Shown here in pieces: positions 50,328-59,673 of a stretch of DNA of 64,000 nt. The notes beneath the pieces are model-generated. The model worked only from the letters and a program-made list of their open reading frames with translations. It searched no databases and had not been told where the DNA came from. Source of the stretch: Dokdonella_A sp963834755. Lineage in GTDB: Bacteria > Pseudomonadota > Gammaproteobacteria > Xanthomonadales > Rhodanobacteraceae. Within the stretch, counting starts at the first letter, position 1, and every line of letters starts with the position of its first letter. Location of the stretch: NCBI GenBank assembly GCA_963834755.1, contig CAWICQ010000001.1, forward strand, positions 62,001 through 126,000, given 5' to 3'. A program made the translations under genes and the position numbers.

Positions 50328-52018
50328 GAGTTCGCAACACAACGACCGCGATGTTTTTCGCGGTTGCCGTCTTATTTTCTGCAACCGCGTTCGCCGCAAG
50401 CGACGTCAAGCCGACGAAGGCGGCGATCGCGAGCGCGCACAAGCTCGCCACGGCCGCAGGTTTCGAGGCACTCGCACAGGGCGGCAACGCGTTCGATGCA
50501 GCGGTCGCGGTCGCTGCGGCGCTTTCGGTGCTCGAGCCGCAAAGCTCCGGTATCGGCGGCGGCGGCTTGTTCCTGCTGCGTCGCGCGTCCGATGGCAAGG
50601 AAGTCATGATCGACGCGCGCGAAACAGCGCCCGCGGCAGTCGATGCGAAGGACTACGTCGACGCGAATGGCAACGCGAATCGCGACCACTCGACGATCGG
50701 CCCGCTGTCGGCTGCGATTCCGGGCGAACCCGCTGGTCTGGTCTGGATTGCGCAACATTACGGACGCCTGCCGTTGTCGAAATCGCTGGCACCGGCGATC
50801 CGGCTCGCGCGCGACGGCTTCCAGCCCGATTCGCGCATGCTCGGAGAGCTCGCGCAGCGCAAGGCGAAGATCGAGCGGTTTCCGGCTTCGGCGGCGTTGT
50901 ATCTGCCCGGCGGCGAAGTGCCCAAGGAAGGCTGGGTATTCAAGACGCCCGACCTCGCGCGCGAGCTCGAAGCGATTGCCGCGCACGGCAACGACGCGTT
51001 CTATCGCGGCGATTTCGCCAAGAAGCTCGTCGATGGCGTGCGTGCCGAAGGCGGCCGCTGGACGCTCGACGATCTCGCCACATACGCGGTCAAGGAACGT
51101 CAGCCGCTCAGCAGCGAATATCGTGGATTCCACATGGTCACCGCGCCACCGCCGTCATCGGGCGGCGTCGCGATCGCCGAGATTCTCAATATTCTTTCCG
51201 GCTACGACCTCGCGCGCTACGATCATGCGCATCGCGTGCATCTGGCGGTCGAGGCGATGCGTCGCGCGTATCGCGATCGCGCGGAATATCTGGGTGATCC
51301 CGATTTCATCCAGATGCCGATCGCGCGGCTGATGAGCCTCGACTACGCGGCGGGCCTCCGTGCTGGAATCAATCCGGACAAGGCGACGCCGAGCGACATG
51401 TTGCCGGGTTATCTCGATACGTCACAGGGCGTGCACACCTCGCACTTCTCGATCATCGACAAGGAAGGCAACCTCGTTTCGGCAACGCAGACGGTGAACC
51501 TGATCTTCGGTTCGGCGTTCGTCGTGCCGGGAACCGGTTTCGTGCTCAACGACGAAATGGACGATTTCGCGCTCGTCGCCGGCAAGCCGAATGCATTCGG
51601 GCTGGTCGGCAACGACAACAACGCGCCGAAACCGCACAGCCGACCGCTGTCGTCGATGTCGCCGAGTTTCGTCGTCGGCCCGGATCGCATCGGCGTGCTC
51701 GGCACGCCGGGCGGGAGCCGCATCATCACGATGACGCTCGAAGGCATCCTCGCGTTCATCGATGGCGAACAGCCCGAACAATTCGTTGCCAACCCGCGTT
51801 ATCACCATCAGTATCTGCCCGACGTCATCAACGCCGAAAAGGGCGCGCTGTCGGCGGCCGACATCGCGACGCTGCAGGCGATGGGGCATCGCATCGACGA
51901 AGCCCCAGGCACATGGCACGTCGGCTTCATGAATGCCGTGAGCTGGGATCGCAAGACCGGCGAAGTGCATGCCGCCTCCGATCCGCGCGGCGTCTCCGGC
52001 AGCGGCGAGGTGAGGTGA
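50324..52018 (+). CDS. ggt: gamma-glutamyltransferase
   Basis: This 564-residue Ntn-hydrolase precursor has a signal peptide (AMFFAVAVLFSATAFA), the large-subunit block GGNAFDAAVAVAAALSVLEP with SGIGGGG, and the autoprocessing nucleophile Thr372 in GVHTSHFSIID (the usual second Thr is Ser). The oxyanion/lid region SSMSPSFV and GTPGGSRI follow. Periplasmic cleavage of glutathione and transfer of the gamma-glutamyl group is expected. Confidence 0.94.
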   Translation: MRVRNTTTAMFFAVAVLFSATAFAASDVKPTKAAIASAHKLATAAGFEALAQGGNAFDAAVAVAAALSVLEPQSSGIGGGGLFLLRRASDGKEVMIDARETAPAAVDAKDYVDANGNANRDHSTIGPLSAAIPGEPAGLVWIAQHYGRLPLSKSLAPAIRLARDGFQPDSRMLGELAQRKAKIERFPASAALYLPGGEVPKEGWVFKTPDLARELEAIAAHGNDAFYRGDFAKKLVDGVRAEGGRWTLDDLATYAVKERQPLSSEYRGFHMVTAPPPSSGGVAIAEILNILSGYDLARYDHAHRVHLAVEAMRRAYRDRAEYLGDPDFIQMPIARLMSLDYAAGLRAGINPDKATPSDMLPGYLDTSQGVHTSHFSIIDKEGNLVSATQTVNLIFGSAFVVPGTGFVLNDEMDDFALVAGKPNAFGLVGNDNNAPKPHSRPLSSMSPSFVVGPDRIGVLGTPGGSRIITMTLEGILAFIDGEQPEQFVANPRYHHQYLPDVINAEKGALSAADIATLQAMGHRIDEAPGTWHVGFMNAVSWDRKTGEVHAASDPRGVSGSGEVR

Positions 52019-52026
52019 CAGGAAAA

Positions 52027-52220
52027 GCCGGGATTCGGCATTCGGGATTGGGGATTCGAGACTTGGCGCTTCGTGGGCACTTCGTGCTGCGGCACGATTC
52101 TCTACCGTCCCCCCTTACCGCGGTGCGTGCTCGCCTCGGCCAGCTTCGCGTTCGCTCGCCGGGCGGTCAACCTTGTAAGCTTCTTTGCGCAATCCCCAAT
52201 TCCAATCCCGAATCCCGAAT
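52027..52220. repeat. GGGATTCGGGATT-type inverted repeat unit (copy 2)
   Basis: The left arm 52027-52058 (GCCGGGATTCGGCATTCGGG...) and right arm 52191-52220 (complement ATTCGGGATTCGGGATTGG...) enclose about 130 bp without a gene. The last bases of the right arm form the ATG of the next gene. The same family as the unit at 46195. Confidence 0.75.
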
Positions 52221-53091
52221 GAAGCTCTGGTCCATCATCGGCAACTCGCAGCGCCTCGACGGCGGCGCGATGTTCGGCAACGCGCCGCGCGCGATGTGGG
52301 AGAAGTGGATTGCGCCGGACAGCGAGAACCGCATTCCGCTCGCCTGCCGCTGTCTGCTGGTCGAAGGGCTGAACGGACGCAACGTGCTGTTCGAGACCGG
52401 CATCGGCGCATTCTTCGAGCCGCGTTTGCGCGAGCGGTACGGCGTCGTCGAACAGCACCATGTTCTTCTGGATTCGCTCAAACGCGCGGGGTTTTCCCAT
52501 GAGGACATCGGCGCGGTCGTGCTTTCGCACCTGCATTTCGATCATGCCGGAGGCCTGCTTGCCGCCTGGGAAGAGGGCAAACCCGCGCGGCTCCTGTTTC
52601 CGAACGCGACTTACGTCGTCGGCGAGGAGTGCTGGCAGCGTGCGCTGAATCCGCATCCGCGCGATCGCGCGTCGTTCATTACCGAATTGCAGCCGTTGCT
52701 CGAAGCGTCGGGGCGTCTCGAACGCGTGCAAGGCGCGCGTTCGCCGACGCTCGGCATGCAGGTTCGTTTCGGCTATTCGAGCGGGCATACGCCCGGACTC
52801 ATGCTCGCCGAGATCGCGCCGGTCGAAGGCGGCACGAACGGGGTCGTGTTCTGCGCGGATCTCATTCCGGGTCGGCCTTGGGTACACTTGCCGGTGACGA
52901 TGGGCTACGACCGCAATCCCGAGCTCCTGATCGACGAGAAAAAAGCGTTCCTCGAAGACAAGCTCGCGCGCGACGTGCGCCTGTTCTTCACCCACGATGT
53001 CGGCTGTGCGATCGCGCGCGTCACACGCGATGCGAAAGGCCGTTTCTCGACCGCCGACGAGCATGCCGAGCTGATCGGCGAAGCCGCCTGA
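52219..53091 (+). CDS. metallo-beta-lactamase-fold hydrolase
   Basis: This 290-residue protein has the zinc motif SHLHFDHAGG (HxHxDH), YSSGHTPG and FCADLIP, with a late FTHD. It resembles MBL-fold lactonase/hydrolase proteins annotated in Xanthomonadales. There is no signal peptide. The start codon is formed by the end of an intergenic repeat. Substrate unknown. A TMEM43-like gene follows by 8 nt. Confidence 0.87.
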   Translation: MKLWSIIGNSQRLDGGAMFGNAPRAMWEKWIAPDSENRIPLACRCLLVEGLNGRNVLFETGIGAFFEPRLRERYGVVEQHHVLLDSLKRAGFSHEDIGAVVLSHLHFDHAGGLLAAWEEGKPARLLFPNATYVVGEECWQRALNPHPRDRASFITELQPLLEASGRLERVQGARSPTLGMQVRFGYSSGHTPGLMLAEIAPVEGGTNGVVFCADLIPGRPWVHLPVTMGYDRNPELLIDEKKAFLEDKLARDVRLFFTHDVGCAIARVTRDAKGRFSTADEHAELIGEAA

Positions 53092-53099
53092 AGACGCGC

Positions 53100-53849
53100 A
53101 TGGCCAAGAAAACCAACCGAACCCCAATCGTCATTCTCGTTCTTGTTCTCGGCGCCGCCGCCGCCGTCGCGTATCTATGGATGTACAGACATCGACCTTC
53201 CGGTGCGGAGCCGGAGGCGAACAAGCCGGCGGCCGCGCCGGGTGCACCGATCGCGGTCCACGCAGACAAGATCGACCCCGCCGACGAGGATCGACTCATC
53301 GAGTTGACCGGCGAACTCAAAGTGCTGACGCCCTCGCGCGATACGCAGCTCGGTATCGAGGCGGACGCGGTCATGCTGATGCGCTACGCCGACATGCTGC
53401 AATGGCGGGAACAATGCAGCGGCACGAGTTGCACGTATCAGCAGACCTGGTCGCCGCAGCTTCTCAACTCGAAGAAATTCCGCGAGCAGCAAGGGCATCA
53501 GAACCCGACGCGCATGCCGGTGACGACCGCGCGTTATCCTTCGGCGGAAGTTCGCGTCGGCGCGTTCCGAGTGAACGCCGCGCTGTTCGGCAATTCGCAG
53601 CCGGGCGCTGGGCTTCCGATCAAGCCGGTGCCATATCCGGTCACGAGCGCGAAGCTTCCGTCGAACCTCGCGATCAGCTTTCGCGACCGCAACGGGATAC
53701 TGTACGCGGGCGATCCCGATCATCCCGCCATCGGCGACGTGCGCGTGATCTATCGCATCATTCCGGCGGAAAAAGTCCAGATCATCGGTACGCAGCACGG
53801 CGATGGCGTGGTCGTGAAATCGGTGAAGTCGATCGGGCCTTCGTCCTGA
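53100..53849 (+). CDS. TMEM43-family membrane protein
   Basis: This 249-residue protein has one N-terminal TM helix (IVILVLVLGAAAAVAYLWM), then a soluble domain with VLTPSRDTQLGIEADAVML, the Cys pair CSGTSC, WSPQLLNSKKF and DPDHPAIGDVRVIYRI. This pattern matches the TMEM43/LUMA family, better known in eukaryotes and found in scattered Proteobacteria. Only one TM segment is seen here; homologues often have more. It is probably co-transcribed with the MBL gene. Confidence 0.75.
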   Translation: MAKKTNRTPIVILVLVLGAAAAVAYLWMYRHRPSGAEPEANKPAAAPGAPIAVHADKIDPADEDRLIELTGELKVLTPSRDTQLGIEADAVMLMRYADMLQWREQCSGTSCTYQQTWSPQLLNSKKFREQQGHQNPTRMPVTTARYPSAEVRVGAFRVNAALFGNSQPGAGLPIKPVPYPVTSAKLPSNLAISFRDRNGILYAGDPDHPAIGDVRVIYRIIPAEKVQIIGTQHGDGVVVKSVKSIGPSS

Positions 53850-53865
53850 CAACAGGAGCGGATTC

Positions 53866-54264
53866 ATGCGCATCACGGGCATTTACGCGGCACTTGCTGC
53901 ACTGCTGATCGTGATCCTCGCGGTGCGCGTCACCTTGCGCAGGCGAGCGATCAAGGTCGGCATCGGCAACGGCGGCGATGCAATCCTCGCGCGACGCATC
54001 CGCGCGCACGCGAACGCAGCGGAATACGTTCCGCTGGCGCTGATGCTGCTGTTGATCCTCGAACTCAACCAGACGCAGCCGCTGCTGCTGCACGTATTCG
54101 GCTGCGTGCTGATCGCGGGACGCCTGCTGCACGGATTTGGGCTCTCGACTTCGCCTGCGGTCACGCCCGGTCGCGCGATCGGCATCACGCTGACTTGGCT
54201 CGTGATCGCCGCGATGGCGTTGCTGCTGCTCTGGCAGGCGCTCGCGATGTGGGTTCTGACTTGA
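53866..54264 (+). CDS. MAPEG-family membrane protein
   Basis: This 132-residue protein has four TM helices and the MAPEG pattern RIRAHANAAEYVPLALML in helix 2, then GRLLHGFGLS. It is related to glutathione S-transferase/peroxidase-type MAPEG proteins. It follows the TMEM43-like gene by 16 nt and ends next to the convergent NUDIX gene. Confidence 0.88.
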   Translation: MRITGIYAALAALLIVILAVRVTLRRRAIKVGIGNGGDAILARRIRAHANAAEYVPLALMLLLILELNQTQPLLLHVFGCVLIAGRLLHGFGLSTSPAVTPGRAIGITLTWLVIAAMALLLLWQALAMWVLT

Positions 54265-54822
54265 TCAACGCGGATTCTTTTTCGCGTCCTTGAACAACGT
54301 CTCGCCGTGTTCCAGGAAGTAGAGACCGGCGAACATCTTCGGATCGACCGAATAGCCCTCGCGGATCTTCTGCAACAGCCAGCGCGGCGCCTCTTCGCGC
54401 GGCACTTCGTGCACGACGATGTCCTCGGTCTCGTCACCGCCGCCCTCGTGCACGCGAACCAGATCGTATGCACGCACGAAGGCCATGATCTCGTTGCTCA
54501 TGCCGGACGATGACGGTCCGGCCATCAGGAATTCGATGCGCCCGGCTTCGTAGCCGGTCTCCTCGAGGAGCTCGCGTCGCGCCGCTTCGACGGCGTGCTC
54601 ATCCGCACTGTGGGCGAGATCGCCGACCAGGCCGGCCGGCATCTCGATGGTCTTTTTTTCGATCGCGGCGCGATATTGCTCGACCAGCAGCACGCGGTCC
54701 TCCGGGGTGACGGCGACGATGATCACGCCACCGCCCGCATTCACGCGTTCGGCAAATTCCCAGCGCCCGCGTCGTTTGAGGCGCAGCCAGCGGCCGTTGC
54801 AAAGCGTTTCGGTTTCGGTCAT
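54265..54822 (-). CDS. NUDIX hydrolase (ADP-ribose/NudE-like)
   Basis: This 185-residue protein starts MTETETLCNG. The catalytic part of the NUDIX box REx2EExGY is present in RRELLEETGY with the upstream Glu in the right place. The leading Gly is two residues further upstream than in the standard GX5E spacing. A conserved ADP-sugar pyrophosphatase block GVIIVAVTPEDRVLLVEQYR and an acidic C-terminal loop are present. It likely hydrolyses ADP-ribose or similar. It is divergent from the propeller protein gene. Confidence 0.85.
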   Translation of the reverse strand: MTETETLCNGRWLRLKRRGRWEFAERVNAGGGVIIVAVTPEDRVLLVEQYRAAIEKKTIEMPAGLVGDLAHSADEHAVEAARRELLEETGYEAGRIEFLMAGPSSSGMSNEIMAFVRAYDLVRVHEGGGDETEDIVVHEVPREEAPRWLLQKIREGYSVDPKMFAGLYFLEHGETLFKDAKKNPR

Positions 54823-54988
54823 CGTGAGCGGCTGTCCCAGCCCTTTTTTCGTGGGTAATTTATCGATCCGGCCTGTGTTGCGGCCGGCGAACATCATGCG
54901 GTCCTTGCCGCCGCGGCCCAGCCGCCGTCCCGGCGTGCCCGACCGAAGCCGACAAGCATCCTCCCGACAAGCATCCTAGGTAAGCCCG

Positions 54989-56485
54989 ATGAAGATCAAG
55001 AGAATCCTCTGCTGCGCCGCGTTCGCCATCGTCGCCGCGTTCGCGCAAGCACAAACGCTGCCGCGTGGCGCGGCACGCGGCCCCGATCCGCGTTCGCTCA
55101 GCCAAGCGCAGATCGAGCAGATGCAGGTGCCGTCGGCGCTGTACCGGCTCGCCGCGACCTACAAGCAAAGCGGCGATCTCGATCGTCTGGTGTGGTCGCT
55201 GACGCGGCTCGTCGAGCTGATGCCGAACAGCGGCGAGCTGAGGCTGGCACTGGCCAGCGTCTATGCCCAAAAAGGCGATGCATCGAAGACCTACGGAGTG
55301 CTGCTGCAGATGCAGAAGCAGGGTTTCGGTTACGACCTTGCCGATAACGCCGCCTTCGCAAAGGTCAAGAACACGCATCTCTGGGATTTTCTCCTCAGTA
55401 GCCTCAAGACGAACATGAAGATGTTCGGCGAAGGCAAGGTCGCGTTCACGCTGCCGAAGGGCGACTACATGTTCGAGTCGCTCGCGTTCGACCCGGCGCG
55501 CAAGCAGTTTCTCGTCGGCAGCGTGCGCGAAGGCAAGATCTATCGCGTCGGCAAGGACGGCAAGCTCGAGGACTTCGTCGCACCGGGTGCCGGCAACGGT
55601 CTCTGGAGCGTCTACGCGATGGCGGCCGATCCGGCCAACGACACGCTGTACGTCGCAAGCACCTCGTCGGTCTACTTCAAGAATTTCAGCCAGAACGACT
55701 ACGGCAAGGCCGGCGTGTTCAAATTCAAGCTTTCGACCGGCAAATTGCTCAACAAGTATCTCCTCGCACCCGACAGCGCGCCGCACACGCTATCCAGCAT
55801 CGCGATCGGCAAGCACGGCGAGGTGTTTGCCGCGGATGGACTGCGCAACATCATTTACCGGCTCGACGATGGTGCGTTGAAGCCGATGCTCGAGAATCCG
55901 AGGTTGACGAGCATCCGTGGCCTGGCAGTCAGCGAAGACGGCAAGCGCCTTTATTTCGCTGACTATTCGCTGGGTGTATTCGGCGTCGACCTCGCAGCCG
56001 GAAAGGCGTTCGATCTCGGCTACGCCGGCGACAAGCTCGTGCTCGGTGGCATCGACGGCCTTTATTGCTACGACGGCACATTGGTGGTGATCGAAAACGG
56101 CATGTCGCCCAGGCGCGTCATGCGGCTCCAGCTCGGCAAGGACGGCCACTCGATCGAGCGCGCGATGCCGCTCGATGTCGCCAACCCGGCGTTCGGATTG
56201 CCGACTTACGGCGCCATCGACGGCGACGGACTCTACTTCGTCGCCAACAGCCAGAAGAACGAATACGACACCTTCGGCGTGCCGAAAGATCTGGCGAAAC
56301 TGGAAGCAGTGCGCGTGTTCCGCAGCAATCTGCGTTTCGCCTGGAGCGAAGGCGGCATCGACACGCGCGTCGGTGGCAAGCCGACACCGGCCGCCGCCGC
56401 GCCGCACACCGGCGTGTTCGACAACGTCGAAGGCGGCGTGCAATCGACGCAACCGGCCGAGAGCGCGAAGTCTTCAGGCGGCTGA
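54989..56485 (+). CDS. exported TPR/beta-propeller (SMP-30-like) protein
   Basis: This 498-residue protein has a signal peptide (ILCCAAFAIVAAFAQA) and a short tetratricopeptide region (about 45-110, LYRLAATYKQSGDLDRLVW). A six-bladed SMP-30/NHL-like propeller follows (about 145-450) with repeated GKIYRVGKDGKLEDF and GLAVSEDGKRLYFADY blocks, and a disordered tail. Function unknown, periplasmic. Its stop overlaps the convergent nuclease gene by 12 bp. Confidence 0.78.
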   Translation: MKIKRILCCAAFAIVAAFAQAQTLPRGAARGPDPRSLSQAQIEQMQVPSALYRLAATYKQSGDLDRLVWSLTRLVELMPNSGELRLALASVYAQKGDASKTYGVLLQMQKQGFGYDLADNAAFAKVKNTHLWDFLLSSLKTNMKMFGEGKVAFTLPKGDYMFESLAFDPARKQFLVGSVREGKIYRVGKDGKLEDFVAPGAGNGLWSVYAMAADPANDTLYVASTSSVYFKNFSQNDYGKAGVFKFKLSTGKLLNKYLLAPDSAPHTLSSIAIGKHGEVFAADGLRNIIYRLDDGALKPMLENPRLTSIRGLAVSEDGKRLYFADYSLGVFGVDLAAGKAFDLGYAGDKLVLGGIDGLYCYDGTLVVIENGMSPRRVMRLQLGKDGHSIERAMPLDVANPAFGLPTYGAIDGDGLYFVANSQKNEYDTFGVPKDLAKLEAVRVFRSNLRFAWSEGGIDTRVGGKPTPAAAAPHTGVFDNVEGGVQSTQPAESAKSSGG

Positions 56486-57388
56486 GGCGGGCGTGTCGGC
56501 CGGGTTTGCGATCGCGCGCACGCGCGCTCGCGTCAGCGGACCGAGTTTGAGGCGATCGAACAGCGCTTCGATAGCTGTCGAATCCATCGCACGCCGCGTA
56601 TACGCCTCGGCCCCAAGCGGCACCGGCGCATCGAGCGCGATCACGCTGAGCAATCGCGAAAGGCGCGCGCTTTCCGCGTGCTCGCGCAGTCGCATCGAAG
56701 CGGCCGCGGCGCCGCGAGTGCGCAGGAAGGCGACCTCTTCGGCGCGTTCGAGCAATGCATCCAGCGTGCCGAAATGGTGCAGAAGGATCGCCGCGGTCTT
56801 CGGCCCGATGCCGGGCACGCCGGGAATGTTGTCGACGCTGTCGCCGGTCAGCGCGAGGTAATCCGCGACCTGATCCGGACGCACGCCGAGACGCGCCTTC
56901 ACACCGTGCGCGTCCCAACGCTGGTTGCGTTGCGGATCCCATTGCTCGTCGTCGGCACCAATCAGCTGACCGAAGTCCTTGTCGGCGGAAACGATCACGC
57001 CGCGGAATCCATCCATGCGCAATGCCATCAGCGCGCTGCCGATGAGATCATCGGCTTCGTACTTCCCATCCGCCAGCACCACCACGCCGAGCGCCGCGGT
57101 GACTTCCTTGCACAGAGCGAACTGATGCATCAACTCGGGCGGCGCTGGCTCGCGATGCGCCTTGTACGCGGGATAGATCGCGTTGCGGAACGACGTCGTC
57201 AGCGATTCGTCGAAAGCAACCGCGATGTGCGTCGGCCGCGTGCGTTCGAGAAGATCGAGCAGAAAGCGCGTGAAGCCGTGCACGGCGACCACCGACGCGC
57301 CATCGGCGCCGGCGATGTCCGGCATCGGCGCGAAATACGCGCGGCAGATGTAGAGGCTGGCGTCGACGAGGTGCGCGGTGGGTGTCAT
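56474..57388 (-). CDS. 5'-3' exonuclease/flap nuclease (Xni-like)
   Basis: This 304-residue protein starts at the ATG overlapping the nitroreductase stop. It has the FEN-type core: VDASLYICRAYFA, YEADDLIG, SADKDFGQL, LTGDSVDNIPGVPGIGPKTA with the helix-hairpin-helix. It corresponds to the stand-alone exonuclease domain related to DNA polymerase I, and probably removes RNA primers or flaps. Confidence 0.9.
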   Translation of the reverse strand: MTPTAHLVDASLYICRAYFAPMPDIAGADGASVVAVHGFTRFLLDLLERTRPTHIAVAFDESLTTSFRNAIYPAYKAHREPAPPELMHQFALCKEVTAALGVVVLADGKYEADDLIGSALMALRMDGFRGVIVSADKDFGQLIGADDEQWDPQRNQRWDAHGVKARLGVRPDQVADYLALTGDSVDNIPGVPGIGPKTAAILLHHFGTLDALLERAEEVAFLRTRGAAAASMRLREHAESARLSRLLSVIALDAPVPLGAEAYTRRAMDSTAIEALFDRLKLGPLTRARVRAIANPADTPASAA

Positions 57389-57951
57389 CGATGCCACTCG
57401 CTCAACACGCTTTCGAGCGCCGGACGCGTGCGCTCGGGCGCCGCTTCGCGCGCGGTGCCGATGTGAACGAAGCCGACCACGCGTTCGTCGTCGGCAAGAC
57501 CGAGCAACGCAGCGGCTTCACGATCGTAGGCCGGCCAGCCGGTCAGCCATTGCGCGCCGAAACCGAGTGCCTGTGCGCCAAGCAGCAGGTTGTAGGCGAC
57601 GCAACCCGACGACAGCAACTGCTCCTGCGCCGGAATTTTCGGATGATCCGGCGCGATGCGCGCGATGACGGCGACGATCAGCGGCGCGAAATTGAAACGC
57701 GAGCGATCCTTCTCGATCACCGCCGGCGGCACGTCCGGCTCGTTGCGCAGATGAATCTCGGCGAGCGCCGAGCCAAGTTTCGCGCGCGCGTCGCCACGGA
57801 TCAGCAGAAGACGCCACGGAGTGAGCTTGCCGTGATCCGGCACGCGAATCGCCGCGCGCAGCAGTTCCTGCAGCTGCGCACGATCGGGACCGGGCTCGCC
57901 GAGCTGGCGCGACGGCACCGAGCGGCGCTGATTGAGAACGTCGAGGGACAT
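57385..57951 (-). CDS. nitroreductase family protein (YdjA-like)
   Basis: This 188-residue FMN-dependent NAD(P)H reductase has LNQRRSVPSRQLGEPGP, then the YdjA-type PDHGKLTPWRLLLIRG and FGAQWLTGWPAY with the FMN-binding C-terminus VVGFVHIGTA. It starts at ATG 57951; longer in-frame reading has no homology-like content. It is coupled to the exonuclease gene. Confidence 0.9.
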   Translation of the reverse strand: MSLDVLNQRRSVPSRQLGEPGPDRAQLQELLRAAIRVPDHGKLTPWRLLLIRGDARAKLGSALAEIHLRNEPDVPPAVIEKDRSRFNFAPLIVAVIARIAPDHPKIPAQEQLLSSGCVAYNLLLGAQALGFGAQWLTGWPAYDREAAALLGLADDERVVGFVHIGTAREAAPERTRPALESVLSEWHR

Positions 57952-58090
57952 GCGTCGGGGAAAGTGGAGACTCGCCCGCGAGTTTACCAGCCGCCCGCCG
58001 GCGAACGCGGCCGATTCGCTGCAGTGCGGCTTACCGTATCCGCACGGTTCCGCTAGGATTGCCGGCATTCGAGTGATTCCTGGAGGCGAC

Positions 58091-59221
58091 ATGCCGGTTG
58101 CCGTGGCGGTAGTGCGCGAAAGCGCCGCGGGCGAACGCCGCGTCGCGGTGACGCCGGAGACGGCGAAGAAGCTCAAATCGCGCGGCGCGGAAGTCGTTGT
58201 CGAGCGCGGCGCCGGCGCATCAGCCTACTTCGCCGACGGCGCGTACGTGGACTGCGAAACGGCTTCGGACGCGCGCGCCGCGCTGGCGCGTGCGGATGTG
58301 CTGCTCAAGGTGCAGCCGCCGACCTTGGACGAGATCGCCGCACTGAAAGAGGGCGCCGTCGTCATCGCGCAGCTGCAGCCGCACCTCGCGCCGGAGCGCA
58401 CGCGCGCGCTGCGCGATCGCAAGATCACCGCGTTCGCAATGGAATTGTTGCCGCGCACGACGCGCGCGCAGGCGATGGATGTGCTGTCGTCGCAGGCCGC
58501 CGTCGCGGGTTACAAAGCCGTGTTGATCGCGGCCGAAGCGGCGCCGAAGTTTTTTCCGATGCTGACCACGGCGGCCGGAACGATACGTCCGTCGAAGGTG
58601 TTGATCGTCGGCGCCGGCGTCGCCGGCTTGCAGGCGATCGCGACGGCGCGGCGACTCGGTGCGCAGGTCGAAGGCTTCGACGTGCGCCCGGAAACGAAAG
58701 AGCAGATCGAATCGCTCGGCGCGAAATTCCTCGATCTCGGCGTCAGCGCCGCCGGCAGCGGCGGTTATGCGCGCGAGCTCACGCAGGAAGAACGCGATCG
58801 TCAGCAGCAGGCGTTGGCCGAACACCTCAAGGGCCTCGATGTTGTCATCACGACGGCGGCCGTGCCGGGCCGCAAGGCGCCGCGCATCGTCAGCGCCGCG
58901 ATGGTCGCCGGCATGAAGCCCGGCGCAGTCATCGTCGACATCGCTGCAGAAACCGGCGGCAATGTCGAGATCACCGAAGCGGGCAAGACGATTGTCAGCG
59001 CGAACGGCGTCAGCGTGATCGGAACGGGGAACCTTCCCGCGAGCGCGCCGGTGCACGCGAGCGAGATGTATGCGCGCAATCTCTACAATTTTCTCGAGTT
59101 GAGCTTGAAGGACGGCGCCTTGAATCTCGACTGGAACGACGAATTGATCGCGAAGACGTGTGTGACGCACGCCGGCGAGATCAGGAACGAAGCGGCAAAG
59201 AAGCTGGTGGAAGCCGCTTAG
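58091..59221 (+). CDS. pntAA: NAD(P) transhydrogenase subunit alpha part 1
   Basis: This 376-residue protein is the soluble NAD-binding domain I: RVAVTPETAKKL, AMELLPRTTRAQAMDVLSSQ, VLIVGAGVAGLQAIATARRLGA and DIAAETGGNVE. A site CTGGAGGCG precedes the ATG. It is the first gene of a three-part transhydrogenase in which PntA is split, as in many Proteobacteria. It balances NADH and NADPH using the proton gradient. Confidence 0.95.
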   Translation: MPVAVAVVRESAAGERRVAVTPETAKKLKSRGAEVVVERGAGASAYFADGAYVDCETASDARAALARADVLLKVQPPTLDEIAALKEGAVVIAQLQPHLAPERTRALRDRKITAFAMELLPRTTRAQAMDVLSSQAAVAGYKAVLIAAEAAPKFFPMLTTAAGTIRPSKVLIVGAGVAGLQAIATARRLGAQVEGFDVRPETKEQIESLGAKFLDLGVSAAGSGGYARELTQEERDRQQQALAEHLKGLDVVITTAAVPGRKAPRIVSAAMVAGMKPGAVIVDIAAETGGNVEITEAGKTIVSANGVSVIGTGNLPASAPVHASEMYARNLYNFLELSLKDGALNLDWNDELIAKTCVTHAGEIRNEAAKKLVEAA

Positions 59222-59263
59222 AGATGGTCGGCACCAAAAATCATCCGTCGTCCTGCAAAAGAA

Positions 59264-59296
59264 TTTCCCCTCTCCCGCAAGCGGAAGAGGGGGAAA
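59264..59296. repeat. CCCCTCTCCC-type hairpin in the pntAA-pntAB gap
   Basis: A TTTCCCCTCT...AGAGGGGGAAA inverted repeat with a CGCAAGCG core lies 43 nt after pntAA. It resembles a short repeat common in many bacterial genomes. It could reduce read-through between the two genes. Confidence 0.5.
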
Positions 59297-59368
59297 GAAA
59301 AGCGCTTTTTCGGGGATGACGATCAATGTGAATCGGCTCTGGAATGGAATGGACTGCGGAGCAACGAA

Positions 59369-59665
59369 ATGATCGACGGTTTTCTCGCGCTCTACATCTT
59401 CATGCTCGCCGCGTTCACCGGCAAGGAAATCATCGGGCGCGTGCCGGTGATCCTGCACACGCCGCTGATGTCGGGTTCGAACTTCGTGCACGGCATTGTG
59501 CTGGTCGGCGCAATGGTTGCGCTGGCGCAGGCAGATTCGCCGCTGGCGATCGCGATCGGTTTCATCGGCGTCGTGCTCGGCGCCGGCAATGCGGCCGGCG
59601 GTTATGTCGTCACCGAGCGCATGCTCGAGATGTTCAAGTCCAGCAAAGACACGAAGAAGGTCTGA
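59369..59665 (+). CDS. pntAB: NAD(P) transhydrogenase subunit alpha part 2
   Basis: This 98-residue membrane protein has three TM helices, with FTGKEIIGRVPVILHTPLMS and GSNFVHGIVLVGAM, the typical PntAB sequence. It forms part of the proton channel. The next gene starts 8 nt downstream. Confidence 0.94.
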   Translation: MIDGFLALYIFMLAAFTGKEIIGRVPVILHTPLMSGSNFVHGIVLVGAMVALAQADSPLAIAIGFIGVVLGAGNAAGGYVVTERMLEMFKSSKDTKKV

Positions 59666-59673
59666 ACGCATCC

